Assembly: GCA_963605425.1 (NCBI GenBank)
Contig: CAVCUQ010000003.1
Coordinates: 30,956-94,955 of the forward strand
Direction: 5' to 3'
Source of the DNA: JAEELC01 sp963605425
GTDB taxonomy: Bacteria > Bacillota_I > Bacilli_A > Acholeplasmatales > Anaeroplasmataceae
Length of the DNA: 64,000 nucleotides
Part shown: positions 52,701 through 63,014 of the stretch, piece after piece
Layout: each line of letters starts with the position of its first letter
How positions within the stretch are numbered: position 1 is the first letter of the stretch
The notes under the pieces: generated by a model
The model's input: only the letters and a program-made list of their open reading frames with translations
What the model was told of the DNA's origin: nothing
The model's database searches: none
Position numbers and translations under genes: made by a program

Positions 52701-55700
52701 GTTATCAGGAATGAAAATACCATTCTTTTGACCTAATGAACTAGATAATGCATAAATACCATAACCAGTCATTGAACTTTTTACATTTAAATGTACAAGG
52801 AAAGCATCAAATTTATCATAATCGATCGTAGAGTCACCAGTAATAAATTGATATTTACCATTTTCATAATCCTTTAATAAAGTATATAGCTTAGATGAAG
52901 TAAGGGAGTTTGCATTAGAATAATTTAAATAATCATTTCCAATGAAAGTAGCTATTATATTATCTTGAGTTTTAGGGTAATTATTACCAGTAGTATCTGC
53001 ATTCTTTATTTCTATTATCTTATTTAAAATATTAACCTTAGCTTCATAAGACTCGACATTTTCAAGTATAGTTTGATAGTGATTCTTAGCACTGGCTATT
53101 AATTTATAAAGTGCACTAGTAGTATTATTATCGTCATCAGCGTATGCTAACTTTTTAATTAATTTTTTAAGTTCTTCTTCACTAAAATTATTAAATATTG
53201 AGTAGTTACCACTAGTATCCTTAATAGTAGGATATATTACTTTAAGAGTTTCTAATAATTCTTGTGATACATTTAATTGATAACTAGATAAATCAGTATA
53301 ATTTGAAATACCTGATAAGATATCTGTACCATTATATTTTACATGTAATAAACTATTAGTATCTGTTGATGTAGTAAACGTTGAATCCTGTTTCACAAGT
53401 AATATTTCACTTATACAATCACTTGTAGCAGAAATTGTATATGTTGTCTTACTATCACAACCGAGATAGAATGCTGTATATTTATCAGCGACCTTTGAAT
53501 TAATAGTTACACTATTGACTGTCACATCTTCGTTCGATGAGTTTTTATATGTAGTATTACCACTAACTGTTATTGGCACGTCAGCAGTACTTGTTTTAAC
53601 TAGCATAATAGTAGGCTCGCTAACAGTTATGCTGCTTGGTTCAGTACCAATTAACGTTGTTGAGTTACTATATTTAACATTAATCATATCCTTTGCAAGA
53701 ATAGTCTTTGCAAATGTAGATAAAGATGAGTAATAGGTATTGTAATTAGATTCGATAGTTGATAAATCAGGGTACTCGCTAGATAAGCTTGCGCTATCGC
53801 CTAAATCAATATATGCAAAATATGGAGCTGTATCTGTGCTTTCGCACACAATGGCATACTCATAACCCGCATCAATATCAGTTGTTGTTACTTCATATTC
53901 AAAGTAATAAGCTTTATCAGGTAATAAGTTGTTATAAGTTTGAGCGTTCTCATAATTGGTAAAGTAAGTCGAATAGTCTCCTTTTGTAGATCTAGTTAAT
54001 CGTTTAATAGAGAAAGACATATTTGTATTTTCAGCATTATATAAAACAAACTTAAATGTACCAGCTTTAATAGGTGCTAGCCATATACATCTACTAGGAA
54101 CTAATGCTGTACCTGTCCATGAACCAACTTGAGCATTATCAATCAAGTAATAACTATTTGCATTTGTTGGACCATTTTTTGCAATATTTGATTGAGAACT
54201 CATTCTCAATAAATAACCATCACTATTTGATAGATAATTTTTTATATCCTGAGATGGTTCATTATAAGTCTTTCCGTCAATAGTAGATGGTAACTTTATA
54301 GAGCTACTATCTGTATCAGGATAATAAAATTCAGTGTAGTTAACTTGTGATTTCTTATTATTACTAGCTTTTAAATCCGATCCAACAAAATAACCAATGT
54401 TATTACCATTTGTACTAGCTTCAAGAGTGGTTGCTACATAGTTAACACTGTCATTGTTAGTATTATAATATCTAACAGATTTATTACTAGTATCGTTTGT
54501 CACTTTAGTAGTACTTCCCCATTTAAATGGATACGCTTGAAGTTTTGTAATATCGCCACCTGAAACATTTGCTAAAGCTTTAATATCGGTACTTGTACCA
54601 TAATCAGAACCACCATGAGTAATAGATGAATTTTCAACATAACCAGTATATTTCAAATCATCAAGTTTCATTAAATAGTCTAAATCAGTATTATTTACAC
54701 TATTAATAATGGATACTATTGAGCTTTCTGAAATAGTTGAATCTTGTTTCTTCAAATACTCTATATAATTATATAAATGATATGTAAAGTCGCTACTAGT
54801 TATTTTATTTGTGCCACTATCATTATCATACTCACTAAAATCAGTTAAACAATACTTAAGAAGTTTAATAAAACCATCTTTATTTTCACTAGCATAGAAT
54901 GTAAGTTTCTGCTTTGTAGAACCATAGTCTTTGGTTAACTCCTCAAGTTTTGCATATACAGTTGTAGTTGTATCATATTTTAAGCTACTTAAATTAGTAG
55001 TGCTTTCAAGTGCTATTTGTTCAGAGGCGATTGTTGTTGCTACTGAAGTTGAAGCAACACTTGAAGCTAAAAGTTTAATAGAAGCTCCTTGTGATGTAGT
55101 GAAATCAGTTGTGCTTGCGTAAGAAGCTAAAGCCTTAAGTACAGTTTTTTGTCCATTAACATCGCCTAATACTTTAGTCATTATAGCACTAATAATTGCA
55201 ACTTCATCGGAATCTGAACCGCTAGTTGACTTACCTCTAGTACGAATACCATCTAGTTTAACTAAATCATCAATAGTGTAATAAGTATATTGTGTAGTGA
55301 AGATACCTTTATAAGTATTTTTCTCAAAAGTTTGACCATCTTGAGCTGTTAAGTATACACCAATTACCTTACTATCATACCATATAGAAACTGGGTACCA
55401 AATACCTGTATATACTTGAGAAGTACCATAACCCGTTACATATTTATCATATTTAATATTAGATTTATGTCCACTAGTTGTATTAGTGTATACTGTTGTA
55501 TCATTAGTTCCACTTAAAGCTGAATAGTCATATCCATTTCTTATATATTCTCCACTATTAGTAGTCTTTTGAAGGAAATACTTACAGTTACTTGGGCTAT
55601 TTGTAATAATATAATCAGATACCCATTGGTTCCATGCATTATTATCTGATTGAGCATCATTCCAATAATAAGTACCGATAGAATTCGTGTTAGATGTAGT

Positions 55701-58700
55701 ATTTGACGCGTTAATATAACTAGTTCTTGTAGCTTCATCTAATGACATGAAGAATGGAGCATAGTAGTTCGAATTAGATGTGACATTAACAGCATTATAA
55801 ATATCTTGATCTATTTTTCCTGATTCCCAACTATTTGCTACGTTTAATAGAACACCACTTTCATTAAATGGCCCATAATAATATGTACTATCGTTAACTA
55901 AATCATCAGGCATATAGATATAACGCTCTTCCCAACCATTTGTTGAAGAACTACTTCTCATTACACCTTGAGTTGTACTTGTAGCTTTTGTTTTACCACT
56001 TTGTGTTTGATAAGTAGAATTATATTCAGTTGCTTTGGCAATAACTGCATTATACTTAATACCACTAGTTGGATCAGTAACTTCTTTTATTAAACCACTA
56101 TTTTTTGATAAATAAGTAGTAAAGATTGAATCATTTTTAATAATATTCCAAAGTTCTGTGTAATCTTTACTATATGAAACACTTGCACCATTAATATATG
56201 TGCTTCCTGATGAAGAAGTGTAAGTGTCAGTTAAAGTAAATGATTCCGCATTATCTATGGCACTTGTAATACCAGTTGAATAAACCTTAAATGATTTATT
56301 TAATAAATCTGATAGAGTTGTATTACTTGAACTAATACTGTTTTGTGTAAGTATAGCTGAATAGATATCTTTTGCATTATCAGGATAATTCTTTAAATAT
56401 TCATAATATTTTAAAGAATTATTTGAAGACGTATTATCGCCAACAATATTGTTTACTAAAAGTTCTAATGTCTCATCAGAATAACCTTCAACTAGAGTAT
56501 TAACAAGATTATATTTAGCTAAAGCATAGTAGCTATTATAATTAGTAGTACCATCAAATAATTTATCAAGTTCAGCATTGTCATCAATATTATTTAAATA
56601 ATTAGTAATTATAGTGCGTAATTCAGATTCACTGATAGTACCTAATAATTCATTAATCTTAGTTTGAACTTCCTGGTAGTTAGCATCTTCTCCCTTTATA
56701 ACCTTAGCTAAAACTTCATCATATAATAGAGTTTGAAGTAATTCACTATATTTAGTATTATCATTATCAAGAGAAGCTAAAATAGATTCAATAATATTAT
56801 TTTTAATCTCTTTGTATACAGTAGATGTATAATCTGATTCTAATACAAAGTAATTAATAATATCTTGATACTTTTCAGTTAATTCTTTGTTATTAATAAT
56901 TTCAGTTATTGCATTATTAAGTAAAGTAGAGTCTATATTACTTGTCCATGAAGTGCTTTCTAAACTTGTACTTATATCCTTTGTATAGTTTCCCTTAGAT
57001 ACAAATGTACTCATAGCTTCAACATTTCTAGCTAGTTCTTCTGCAGCTGTTAGGTAGGCATAATTTCTCCAACCTATCTTTTCAATTAAATAAGTATTTA
57101 CCTTATCATATACTACAAAACTAAAATAGTCTGAAATATATTTATCAGTAATATGATTAGTATAATCTACTGCTGTAGTATCACCTTTGATTGCTTTTCT
57201 AAAGATAAAGTCGCTAGAGAATACACCAACGTTACCAGCACTATCAGAGATAGTAGATAGAGGTGCAAATGCTACCTTACTAGATCCAAATGTTTCGTTT
57301 GCATCCTTACATGTAATAAATGTATCAGTATCAATTGCAGTTGTTGGATTATTCAATTGGTTATCAGTTTGAGTGATAGATTGGCTTTGATAGAAATTAA
57401 TAACATATCTTATATTAAGCTTAGCACCGCTTCCACTTGCAAAGTTAACTAGCCCAAACATAGCACCAACATAGTTATAACCATAATCGTCTTTAGTAGT
57501 ATATGTACCTACAGTTACATATATACTTTCTAAACTAGTTATATCAGTAAATTTTGCATTAGTTCTTGTAGTACCATTAACATTATAATGAGCAAGTAAT
57601 TTAACATTACCATAGTTAATTGTATTAGATAGGTAGAATGTAGTGCTTGATGTATTTAAATCGAATCCCGCAACCATTGAACCTACTACTTCTGATCCAT
57701 AGATATTACCATAATTTAATACGTTAACAATATTACAAGCTCCATAAGCAAGGATTCCTGCAACATATGAATGTTGGCTAGATACAGTACTTCTTGCAGT
57801 ATTGATATAACCTGCATAACCTTTAATAGTACCATAGTTAATAGTAAATGATATGATTTCATTAATATTTGTATTACTAGAGTTATTCTTACCAGCAATA
57901 CCTGATACATATTCAGAATATAAACTTGCTGTTCCACTACTAGTTGTCATATTAGCCATATTAACAACACTAATATCACCATTGTTTGCACTATTCTTTA
58001 TACCTGCATATTCTCCGTCTAAATAACATGCAATTCCTGATGCATTATAAGTTACTGCACTTAAGGCAAACACTTCTAAGTTAACATCACCTAAATTAAA
58101 TGTATTAGAAATAATACCATTGTTAGTAATAGTTACACCTGATGCATTAATATTACCATTTAAATAAGTTGAACTAGTTAGAACTGGGAATGTAATAGTT
58201 GAAACATCAGTTCCACTTGCGCTTGCCATATCCTTATCTATCTTAGTTGAAGTAACTAAGATATTACCATTGTTAATAGCGTTATCTAGTGTTCCGATAG
58301 CTTCTTTATCAAAGTCATTAGATGTGACTCTTTGGCTTGATGATGAATCAACTGATTTGTTATTTAAAACGATACCAGCAATATTTAAGTCAAGTTTTAA
58401 TGTACTAGTTGCACTATCAGTAAAGCTTATATCGGCTCCATTAAATATATAACGAGCACTATAACCATTACTTAATTCTTCAAATACACCAGATACGTTT
58501 AAAGTTTTAGTTGTTGATACACTTTTAGAAATAGTAAATGTTAATTTTCCTTCATTATAAACTTTAGAATAGTTGACCTTAGCTCCTCTAACACAACCAG
58601 CGTAATATAAATCGCTTGAAATACTAGCTGAGTCACTAAAAGTAATATCTCTTAAGTTATAAGAATCACTTAGATAAAGAGTACTTGAAGTATCAGATGT

Positions 58701-61115
58701 AATATTATTTAAAAGTCCTGCATAGTTTTGGGCAATACTTACATCAATCGCTTGTGCTCCAAGTTTTGAAGTATATTTACCACTAGTATTATTAGCTTGA
58801 TATAATTCATTATTAGGTAAATTATATAAATTAGATATTTGAGATATAAATCCATTATTACTTAATACATTTATTCCACTAGTATAATTTAAATTATTAC
58901 CACTAGATTTAATATTTACATTTGCTCTATTAGCTAAACTAGATGCATAGAATAATCTTTGATTTGCATTATTTACAAATTCACTTTGAGTTAAACTATT
59001 AGAGGCAGTTACAACTATATCAGCATTTAATATACCAGCTACATATGAAGTAGATGAAGTGTTACTTGATAGATATGCCTCAATACTACCTTGATTAGTT
59101 AATTCAAAAATTTGATTTCTAATTCCTAATACTCTTCCTATAACACCAGATACATAAAGATTAGTATAAGCAGTTGATGTATTAATAGTTATAGTTCCTT
59201 TATTTTCAAGTTTACTAGTATTAGTAAAATATCCAGCACCAACTACACCTGATATTGCATAGTCTCCTGAAACTCCTGGGGTATATGTAATGTTCATTGC
59301 ATTTAATGAATTTTTAACTGATGAATAAGTATTTTCACTAAATCCCGCAATACCACCAATAGAAACACCTTGCATATAAGTTGTACTAGATGTATAAGCG
59401 TTAGGACTTGCAAGCTCAATTGAACCATTTGCAGTGATTCCTTCTAGACTAGATTCACCAATAATACCAACTACACCACCAATATAGTTTTCTTTTAATT
59501 TATTACTAGTTGTAGTTTTAATATTTGCATAAGTATTAACATTAGTAATACTACCATTTTCTAGGTATCCTACTACAGAACCAAAGGAAATAAGGTTACT
59601 AGACTCTAATGTATCTAAATTAATATCAGTTGAATAATAGAAATTTAAGTTAGACATTGTACCAGTATAGTAAGGAATAAATCCATAGGCATCAACACCA
59701 AGGTTAGTTACTTTTCTAGAAGAATCAATAATATTTGCATTATAGATTGTAGGATAATTATTTTTTTCACCAGTAATAAGAGATACACTAACATCTCCAT
59801 TATAGTTTTTACCTGTAATTGTAGCTCCTATACCTCTCTTATAATAAATTGCAAGAGGGGAAACATAAGATAAATCAATATCTGCTTCAATACTATATGT
59901 AAATACACTAGATGCAAATACAGGGTTTAAATTCATAAGTTCAAATAACATTACAAAGTCATTTGCACTAGTAATTGTAAATTGATTAGCAGTAAGTGTA
60001 ATATTTCTCTTTACTGGAGTAGTATAAGTATAGATATTACTTCCTGTACCTACAGTTGTAGTCCATGATGAAAACTTATTTCTTAAATCATCTATAGTCT
60101 TAACCCAATCACCAGGGTAATTAGATCCACTCTTACCTTTATAGTTATTTAAATCACTATCATAAACAAACGAATAATCTCCGCCTTTAGTGTAAGTAGA
60201 TTTATATTGATCAATAGAATTATTATAAAAAAATACATCACTAATAGTACCTGTATTAGATAAAGCTATATCAGCAAATTCAATGATATCAGTACAAGTT
60301 CTGTTATATAAGGAATTAGTTGCTAAATAAGAATTGCTAATAGTACCACTATTATCAATTACAAAACCAGAGACTCTGTATCCACCTAAGGCAGTAATAC
60401 CACATTCATTAGTTAATGTTTTATTTAACTGTCTTACAAAACAAGAATCAATAGTACCTGTATTTTTACCGCAGAAATTAGCTACACCATTATTTGAAAG
60501 TGAATCCATAAATTCACTAATTGCAATAAACGGTTCTACAAGGCCTAAGTTCTTAATAGTACCTGAATTTTCAGCTACAAATGCAAAATATTCGTTACCT
60601 TTATAAGTTTCGATGTTACTTGCATTAATTTGAATGAAATTTAAATTAGTAATGTCATATCCATTACCATTAAATGTACCTGTAAATGGAACTGTAGTTT
60701 TACTTGATTGCCAACCAAGCGGAATAAACTGTGTATTTGATGAATAAGTAATATTATTAATTAATTCATAATTACACTTTAGATACTCACTATTAGAATA
60801 ACATTTAGTTGATAATGTAACTAAGTCATCACTAGTAGATAAAGCTATTACATAAGTAGAATTATCTCCCTCGTAGGATGACATACTATTTTCATTTACA
60901 TTTGAAATTGATACATATTTAGTTTCTGATGTATGAGTTGTACTTGTAATTTCCTTATTATCTGTACTATATACTTTATTGATATTGATAAAATTAGGGT
61001 TGGAAGAATTATTCTTATTTAATACGAATACAGTTACACAAGTAACTATAAGTGCAAAAAAAGATAATAATATACTTACTTTTGCAATAGCTCTTAACTT
61101 CTTATTCCGAGTCAT
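49764..61115 (-). CDS. Giant surface protein (3783 residues), putative adhesin/matrix protein
   Basis: An 11.35-kb gene. One N-terminal membrane segment (VSILLSFFALIVTCVTVFVL, about residues 13-32), then about 150-1200 of Asn/Ser/Thr-rich repeats of the form NxGxI (NSGTIKNLG, NTGTIDSCF, NYGTIKGYA, NYGNIYGSE, NYGNVKLLA), probably a beta-helix or GLUG-like stalk. A charged helical region follows at about 1355-1590, then long Tyr/Ser/Thr-rich beta-type sequence, with an Ig-like part near 3000. No LPxTG sorting motif, anchor repeats or catalytic motif are seen. GGAGGG precedes the ATG. It is the last gene of a c-di-GMP riboswitch operon. Secretion with N-terminal retention is inferred. Confidence 0.8.
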   Translation of the reverse strand: MTRNKKLRAIAKVSILLSFFALIVTCVTVFVLNKNNSSNPNFININKVYSTDNKEITSTTHTSETKYVSISNVNENSMSSYEGDNSTYVIALSTSDDLVTLSTKCYSNSEYLKCNYELINNITYSSNTQFIPLGWQSSKTTVPFTGTFNGNGYDITNLNFIQINASNIETYKGNEYFAFVAENSGTIKNLGLVEPFIAISEFMDSLSNNGVANFCGKNTGTIDSCFVRQLNKTLTNECGITALGGYRVSGFVIDNSGTISNSYLATNSLYNRTCTDIIEFADIALSNTGTISDVFFYNNSIDQYKSTYTKGGDYSFVYDSDLNNYKGKSGSNYPGDWVKTIDDLRNKFSSWTTTVGTGSNIYTYTTPVKRNITLTANQFTITSANDFVMLFELMNLNPVFASSVFTYSIEADIDLSYVSPLAIYYKRGIGATITGKNYNGDVSVSLITGEKNNYPTIYNANIIDSSRKVTNLGVDAYGFIPYYTGTMSNLNFYYSTDINLDTLESSNLISFGSVVGYLENGSITNVNTYANIKTTTSNKLKENYIGGVVGIIGESSLEGITANGSIELASPNAYTSSTTYMQGVSIGGIAGFSENTYSSVKNSLNAMNITYTPGVSGDYAISGVVGAGYFTNTSKLENKGTITINTSTAYTNLYVSGVIGRVLGIRNQIFELTNQGSIEAYLSSNTSSTSYVAGILNADIVVTASNSLTQSEFVNNANQRLFYASSLANRANVNIKSSGNNLNYTSGINVLSNNGFISQISNLYNLPNNELYQANNTSGKYTSKLGAQAIDVSIAQNYAGLLNNITSDTSSTLYLSDSYNLRDITFSDSASISSDLYYAGCVRGAKVNYSKVYNEGKLTFTISKSVSTTKTLNVSGVFEELSNGYSARYIFNGADISFTDSATSTLKLDLNIAGIVLNNKSVDSSSSQRVTSNDFDKEAIGTLDNAINNGNILVTSTKIDKDMASASGTDVSTITFPVLTSSTYLNGNINASGVTITNNGIISNTFNLGDVNLEVFALSAVTYNASGIACYLDGEYAGIKNSANNGDISVVNMANMTTSSGTASLYSEYVSGIAGKNNSSNTNINEIISFTINYGTIKGYAGYINTARSTVSSQHSYVAGILAYGACNIVNVLNYGNIYGSEVVGSMVAGFDLNTSSTTFYLSNTINYGNVKLLAHYNVNGTTRTNAKFTDITSLESIYVTVGTYTTKDDYGYNYVGAMFGLVNFASGSGAKLNIRYVINFYQSQSITQTDNQLNNPTTAIDTDTFITCKDANETFGSSKVAFAPLSTISDSAGNVGVFSSDFIFRKAIKGDTTAVDYTNHITDKYISDYFSFVVYDKVNTYLIEKIGWRNYAYLTAAEELARNVEAMSTFVSKGNYTKDISTSLESTSWTSNIDSTLLNNAITEIINNKELTEKYQDIINYFVLESDYTSTVYKEIKNNIIESILASLDNDNTKYSELLQTLLYDEVLAKVIKGEDANYQEVQTKINELLGTISESELRTIITNYLNNIDDNAELDKLFDGTTNYNSYYALAKYNLVNTLVEGYSDETLELLVNNIVGDNTSSNNSLKYYEYLKNYPDNAKDIYSAILTQNSISSSNTTLSDLLNKSFKVYSTGITSAIDNAESFTLTDTYTSSSGSTYINGASVSYSKDYTELWNIIKNDSIFTTYLSKNSGLIKEVTDPTSGIKYNAVIAKATEYNSTYQTQSGKTKATSTTQGVMRSSSSTNGWEERYIYMPDDLVNDSTYYYGPFNESGVLLNVANSWESGKIDQDIYNAVNVTSNSNYYAPFFMSLDEATRTSYINASNTTSNTNSIGTYYWNDAQSDNNAWNQWVSDYIITNSPSNCKYFLQKTTNSGEYIRNGYDYSALSGTNDTTVYTNTTSGHKSNIKYDKYVTGYGTSQVYTGIWYPVSIWYDSKVIGVYLTAQDGQTFEKNTYKGIFTTQYTYYTIDDLVKLDGIRTRGKSTSGSDSDEVAIISAIMTKVLGDVNGQKTVLKALASYASTTDFTTSQGASIKLLASSVASTSVATTIASEQIALESTTNLSSLKYDTTTTVYAKLEELTKDYGSTKQKLTFYASENKDGFIKLLKYCLTDFSEYDNDSGTNKITSSDFTYHLYNYIEYLKKQDSTISESSIVSIINSVNNTDLDYLMKLDDLKYTGYVENSSITHGGSDYGTSTDIKALANVSGGDITKLQAYPFKWGSTTKVTNDTSNKSVRYYNTNNDSVNYVATTLEASTNGNNIGYFVGSDLKASNNKKSQVNYTEFYYPDTDSSSIKLPSTIDGKTYNEPSQDIKNYLSNSDGYLLRMSSQSNIAKNGPTNANSYYLIDNAQVGSWTGTALVPSRCIWLAPIKAGTFKFVLYNAENTNMSFSIKRLTRSTKGDYSTYFTNYENAQTYNNLLPDKAYYFEYEVTTTDIDAGYEYAIVCESTDTAPYFAYIDLGDSASLSSEYPDLSTIESNYNTYYSSLSTFAKTILAKDMINVKYSNSTTLIGTEPSSITVSEPTIMLVKTSTADVPITVSGNTTYKNSSNEDVTVNSVTINSKVADKYTAFYLGCDSKTTYTISATSDCISEILLVKQDSTFTTSTDTNSLLHVKYNGTDILSGISNYTDLSSYQLNVSQELLETLKVIYPTIKDTSGNYSIFNNFSEEELKKLIKKLAYADDDNNTTSALYKLIASAKNHYQTILENVESYEAKVNILNKIIEIKNADTTGNNYPKTQDNIIATFIGNDYLNYSNANSLTSSKLYTLLKDYENGKYQFITGDSTIDYDKFDAFLVHLNVKSSMTGYGIYALSSSLGQKNGIFIPDNFDLTSMDANYKTSDNGLTIDESNTSSYWRDGQTSTTETYDVTNTTSVNYKFRKEMKQLKLSISTELLTADITSGTYTIYATESTIDSTKGKIYYYVPQSYIDYFKIISDASLSETHATSAKCSTTTIDFTKGSYNDLKQWVVEDAILVTAEDTSVSTNYDIVLVAQTITVNSITSDKSSIAATGELVTLTVTTTGAPDNFDLTSYLTVNDVKLSSLDKQFYLDETYYNNGIVSNNTATIKLYIKSSHTGGNITFKVSVYGSGASVTITKTKASSSTFEAEFEGSSVKFNSSTTSEYKGESSIKVGRIFTYSELSNLSYLTSYTLADNATYSVSVSYNNDVLGNERYQYVVTITVTSEDKTSTTTYVHYLNEMDYFDSSYANIYQDGNNVTDLYTNEFESQNVTYNTTNNTTSLTYDKDKTNFASVAFERGNEYEYRIKYVLNNFYLDDATFSNVTSSSGCSISLPSGGMTVVVGSTLDTGVYYFNYQYTRSVKYSDDVTITRTYTFPTLFIIKRESTDALLKRITFLDSTKVIGDTLTVIQADTRKTSETTKTSSIYVSTESVANTDGNETTYSALSASTTKYINIDNNSDDANVNIKYGSLAGGTSTTDSNISDYYTIGTVNEAELSYYSPIFGVDEYAQMYQYTTKRKLQEYGNSTLTGDKYSDANILGDHTESNTVYLYVPFTYSNNGETKTQVFFVELDKDYNWTNVYETTSDPTDSTKKIATMSTTTKEATDSTKASFTYNGITYTVSDMAGKAKDNVSLYMDYIGSPLAEHFWYVSYMVLSEAALAGRTSIAGNVRYYHVSIIDTTNNIYFETTLYSEVDLGDNIYMTIAENIYSTNGTKTGSKQISGHFTQKTEYDKTLTYNTDKTDSTTYKYKYTLRYNLSILPKGYFSFYLDLENGYSVYATTSDANQIDTSKDPGKTEEGTFLPYTSIITRTIKLNFYVKKDTNKSQIWAVKQGSIFTYKATYLGKED

Positions 61116-61127
61116 AATTATCCCTCC

Positions 61128-62270
61128 TTAATTTAAATTGCTAGGGTCTAAACCCCAAACCTCATTCACTCTATTAGCTTGGACAATATCAACATTGTAA
61201 GCTAATTCAACCTTGATAAAGTCTTCATAAACACCATTATTTACTGAATTGTAATAATATCCTTCATTAACATTAAAAATAAAACTTAAAGTTTCAAATG
61301 TTCCATCTTCTTTTAACTTTGGTTTTATAGCATTTTTTAAATAAATAATATTTGTTTGACTATCATAGTAATAATCATTACCAGATTGTTTAAATGGAGA
61401 CTCTCCATCTATTTGGTCTTTGGTAATATATTTAATCTGATTGTTAGTCGCATATTTTCTTGTACGGATCCATGCGTCTTGAATATTGATTCTAACATAA
61501 CAAGCTATTTCTGTTGTAATATCCACTTTAATACCTAATTGATTTAAATGGATATTATTTTCACCATCAAATTGTTTTTCAGTAGCCGTCGCAATAACGT
61601 TAGTAGCGTTCTTAGTCACATCATCGCTAGTTTTAATAACACTATAAGGATTTTCTACTGTAGTATCTAATACAATTACTGACATGAAGCTAGCATCTAT
61701 TACAAGCTTATATTTTTCATCACTAGATTCAATACTATTAATTCCACTATCATCACAAGTAATAGTACTTAGCGTTAATGTATTCTCGCTTGATACTTTA
61801 ATAGAAACTGAAGTAATTAATTCATTTTCTTTTTCTACGCTATAATCCTTAGCATTATCTAGAGTAGTACTCTTAGTAATAATACTATCAACACTTGTGC
61901 ATCCTACATATGTTTGACTTTTTTCATATAAAGTATCTGTAATATCATTTCCTATAGTGTATGTAGAAGCAGATACAATTTCATAAGTATAGCCACTTTT
62001 ACTATAATAAGTTTTATTAGCCACATAAGTTGAATCCTCAGTTTGGCTATATTTTTCACCTGTTTTTAAAGTAAATGTAACTTTATAGGCCATATCAGTT
62101 CTGTAATCTGAATATGTGCTATCCTGATAACTTATAAAACTAGATTCATATTTTACGTTAGCACTCTTCCCATTAAAAGTCATTGTTTCATAGAATTTAA
62201 AGGCACCGAATACAACTGCAGTGGAAAGAATAATTACAATCAAAAAACTAAAAAATATTTTCTTCTTCAT
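61128..62270 (-). CDS. Exported TasA/CalY-like protein
   Basis: 380 residues. An N-terminal segment FFSFLIVIILSTAVVFGAFK, then FYETMTFNGKSANVKYESS, and a beta-rich mature part. The C-terminus ends AYNVDIVQANRVNEVWGLDP. That Q-A-N...W-G close is the pattern of TasA/camelysin-type fibre proteins. It is 12 bp upstream of the giant gene and in the same operon. A matrix or adhesin role is inferred. Confidence 0.7.
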   Translation of the reverse strand: MKKKIFFSFLIVIILSTAVVFGAFKFYETMTFNGKSANVKYESSFISYQDSTYSDYRTDMAYKVTFTLKTGEKYSQTEDSTYVANKTYYSKSGYTYEIVSASTYTIGNDITDTLYEKSQTYVGCTSVDSIITKSTTLDNAKDYSVEKENELITSVSIKVSSENTLTLSTITCDDSGINSIESSDEKYKLVIDASFMSVIVLDTTVENPYSVIKTSDDVTKNATNVIATATEKQFDGENNIHLNQLGIKVDITTEIACYVRINIQDAWIRTRKYATNNQIKYITKDQIDGESPFKQSGNDYYYDSQTNIIYLKNAIKPKLKEDGTFETLSFIFNVNEGYYYNSVNNGVYEDFIKVELAYNVDIVQANRVNEVWGLDPSNLN

Positions 62271-62281
62271 ATTTATCCTCC

Positions 62282-63013
62282 TTATTCAGCTGTATATTTG
62301 ATACTAAATGAATGTTCTTTACTTAAGAAATCATCATTAGATGTTGTTATAGTTTGAATTCCATAAACATAGATATAAAAACTTTCAGTACTATCTTTAG
62401 CTAAAGCAATTTTTTTAGTGTGTCTAGATGTATCTGCATAATAATCTTTTAATGTGACTGTACTACTAATCTGGCTATCTAAGATAATACCATCAACATA
62501 GGAATTAGAAACAAGAGCTTCTACTGCTCCACTATCACTTTTTTCATATAAACCGTCTATTAGACTAGCACCCTGGTAAAGATATGCAGTTTTGTTTATG
62601 TCATCATATACATAATATTCTTTAGCGTTATCTAAAGATTTATCGTTAGTTGGAGTTAGATTTACTGTTTCTTTTAATTCAACATAAGAAAATTCAACTG
62701 TAACACTTACATCTCTTGTTGATTTATTAGTTAAATCAAGTTTAATTAAGAAAGCCATTGAATCTAGATAACCCTCTTCAAAAGCTTTATCCTCATTTAA
62801 ATCAAAGAATGCTAAATGATTTATTGTATAACTATCTAAATCATTAGTACCTAAATTCAAGTCATTAGATACAACAATTTTCTCCGTATTTGCATCTATC
62901 TTTTGAGTATTTCTATCTACAAATGTATACCAGGCACTAACATAAGTTGTAAGTACTATAACTACAAGAGTTGTAAATAACAATATTAGAGAATTTATTA
63001 ATTGTTTCTTCAT
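62282..63013 (-). CDS. Exported TasA/SipW-substrate-like protein
   Basis: 243 residues. The segment LILLFTTLVVIVLTTYVSAW, then YTFVDRNTQKID, fits a SipW-type signal. A later strand (MAFLIKLDLTNKSTRDVSVT) resembles the beta-sandwich of TasA-like proteins. One base separates it from the gene before and 11 from the gene after. No function beyond surface export can be shown. Confidence 0.65.
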   Translation of the reverse strand: MKKQLINSLILLFTTLVVIVLTTYVSAWYTFVDRNTQKIDANTEKIVVSNDLNLGTNDLDSYTINHLAFFDLNEDKAFEEGYLDSMAFLIKLDLTNKSTRDVSVTVEFSYVELKETVNLTPTNDKSLDNAKEYYVYDDINKTAYLYQGASLIDGLYEKSDSGAVEALVSNSYVDGIILDSQISSTVTLKDYYADTSRHTKKIALAKDSTESFYIYVYGIQTITTSNDDFLSKEHSFSIKYTAE

Positions 63014-63014
63014 A

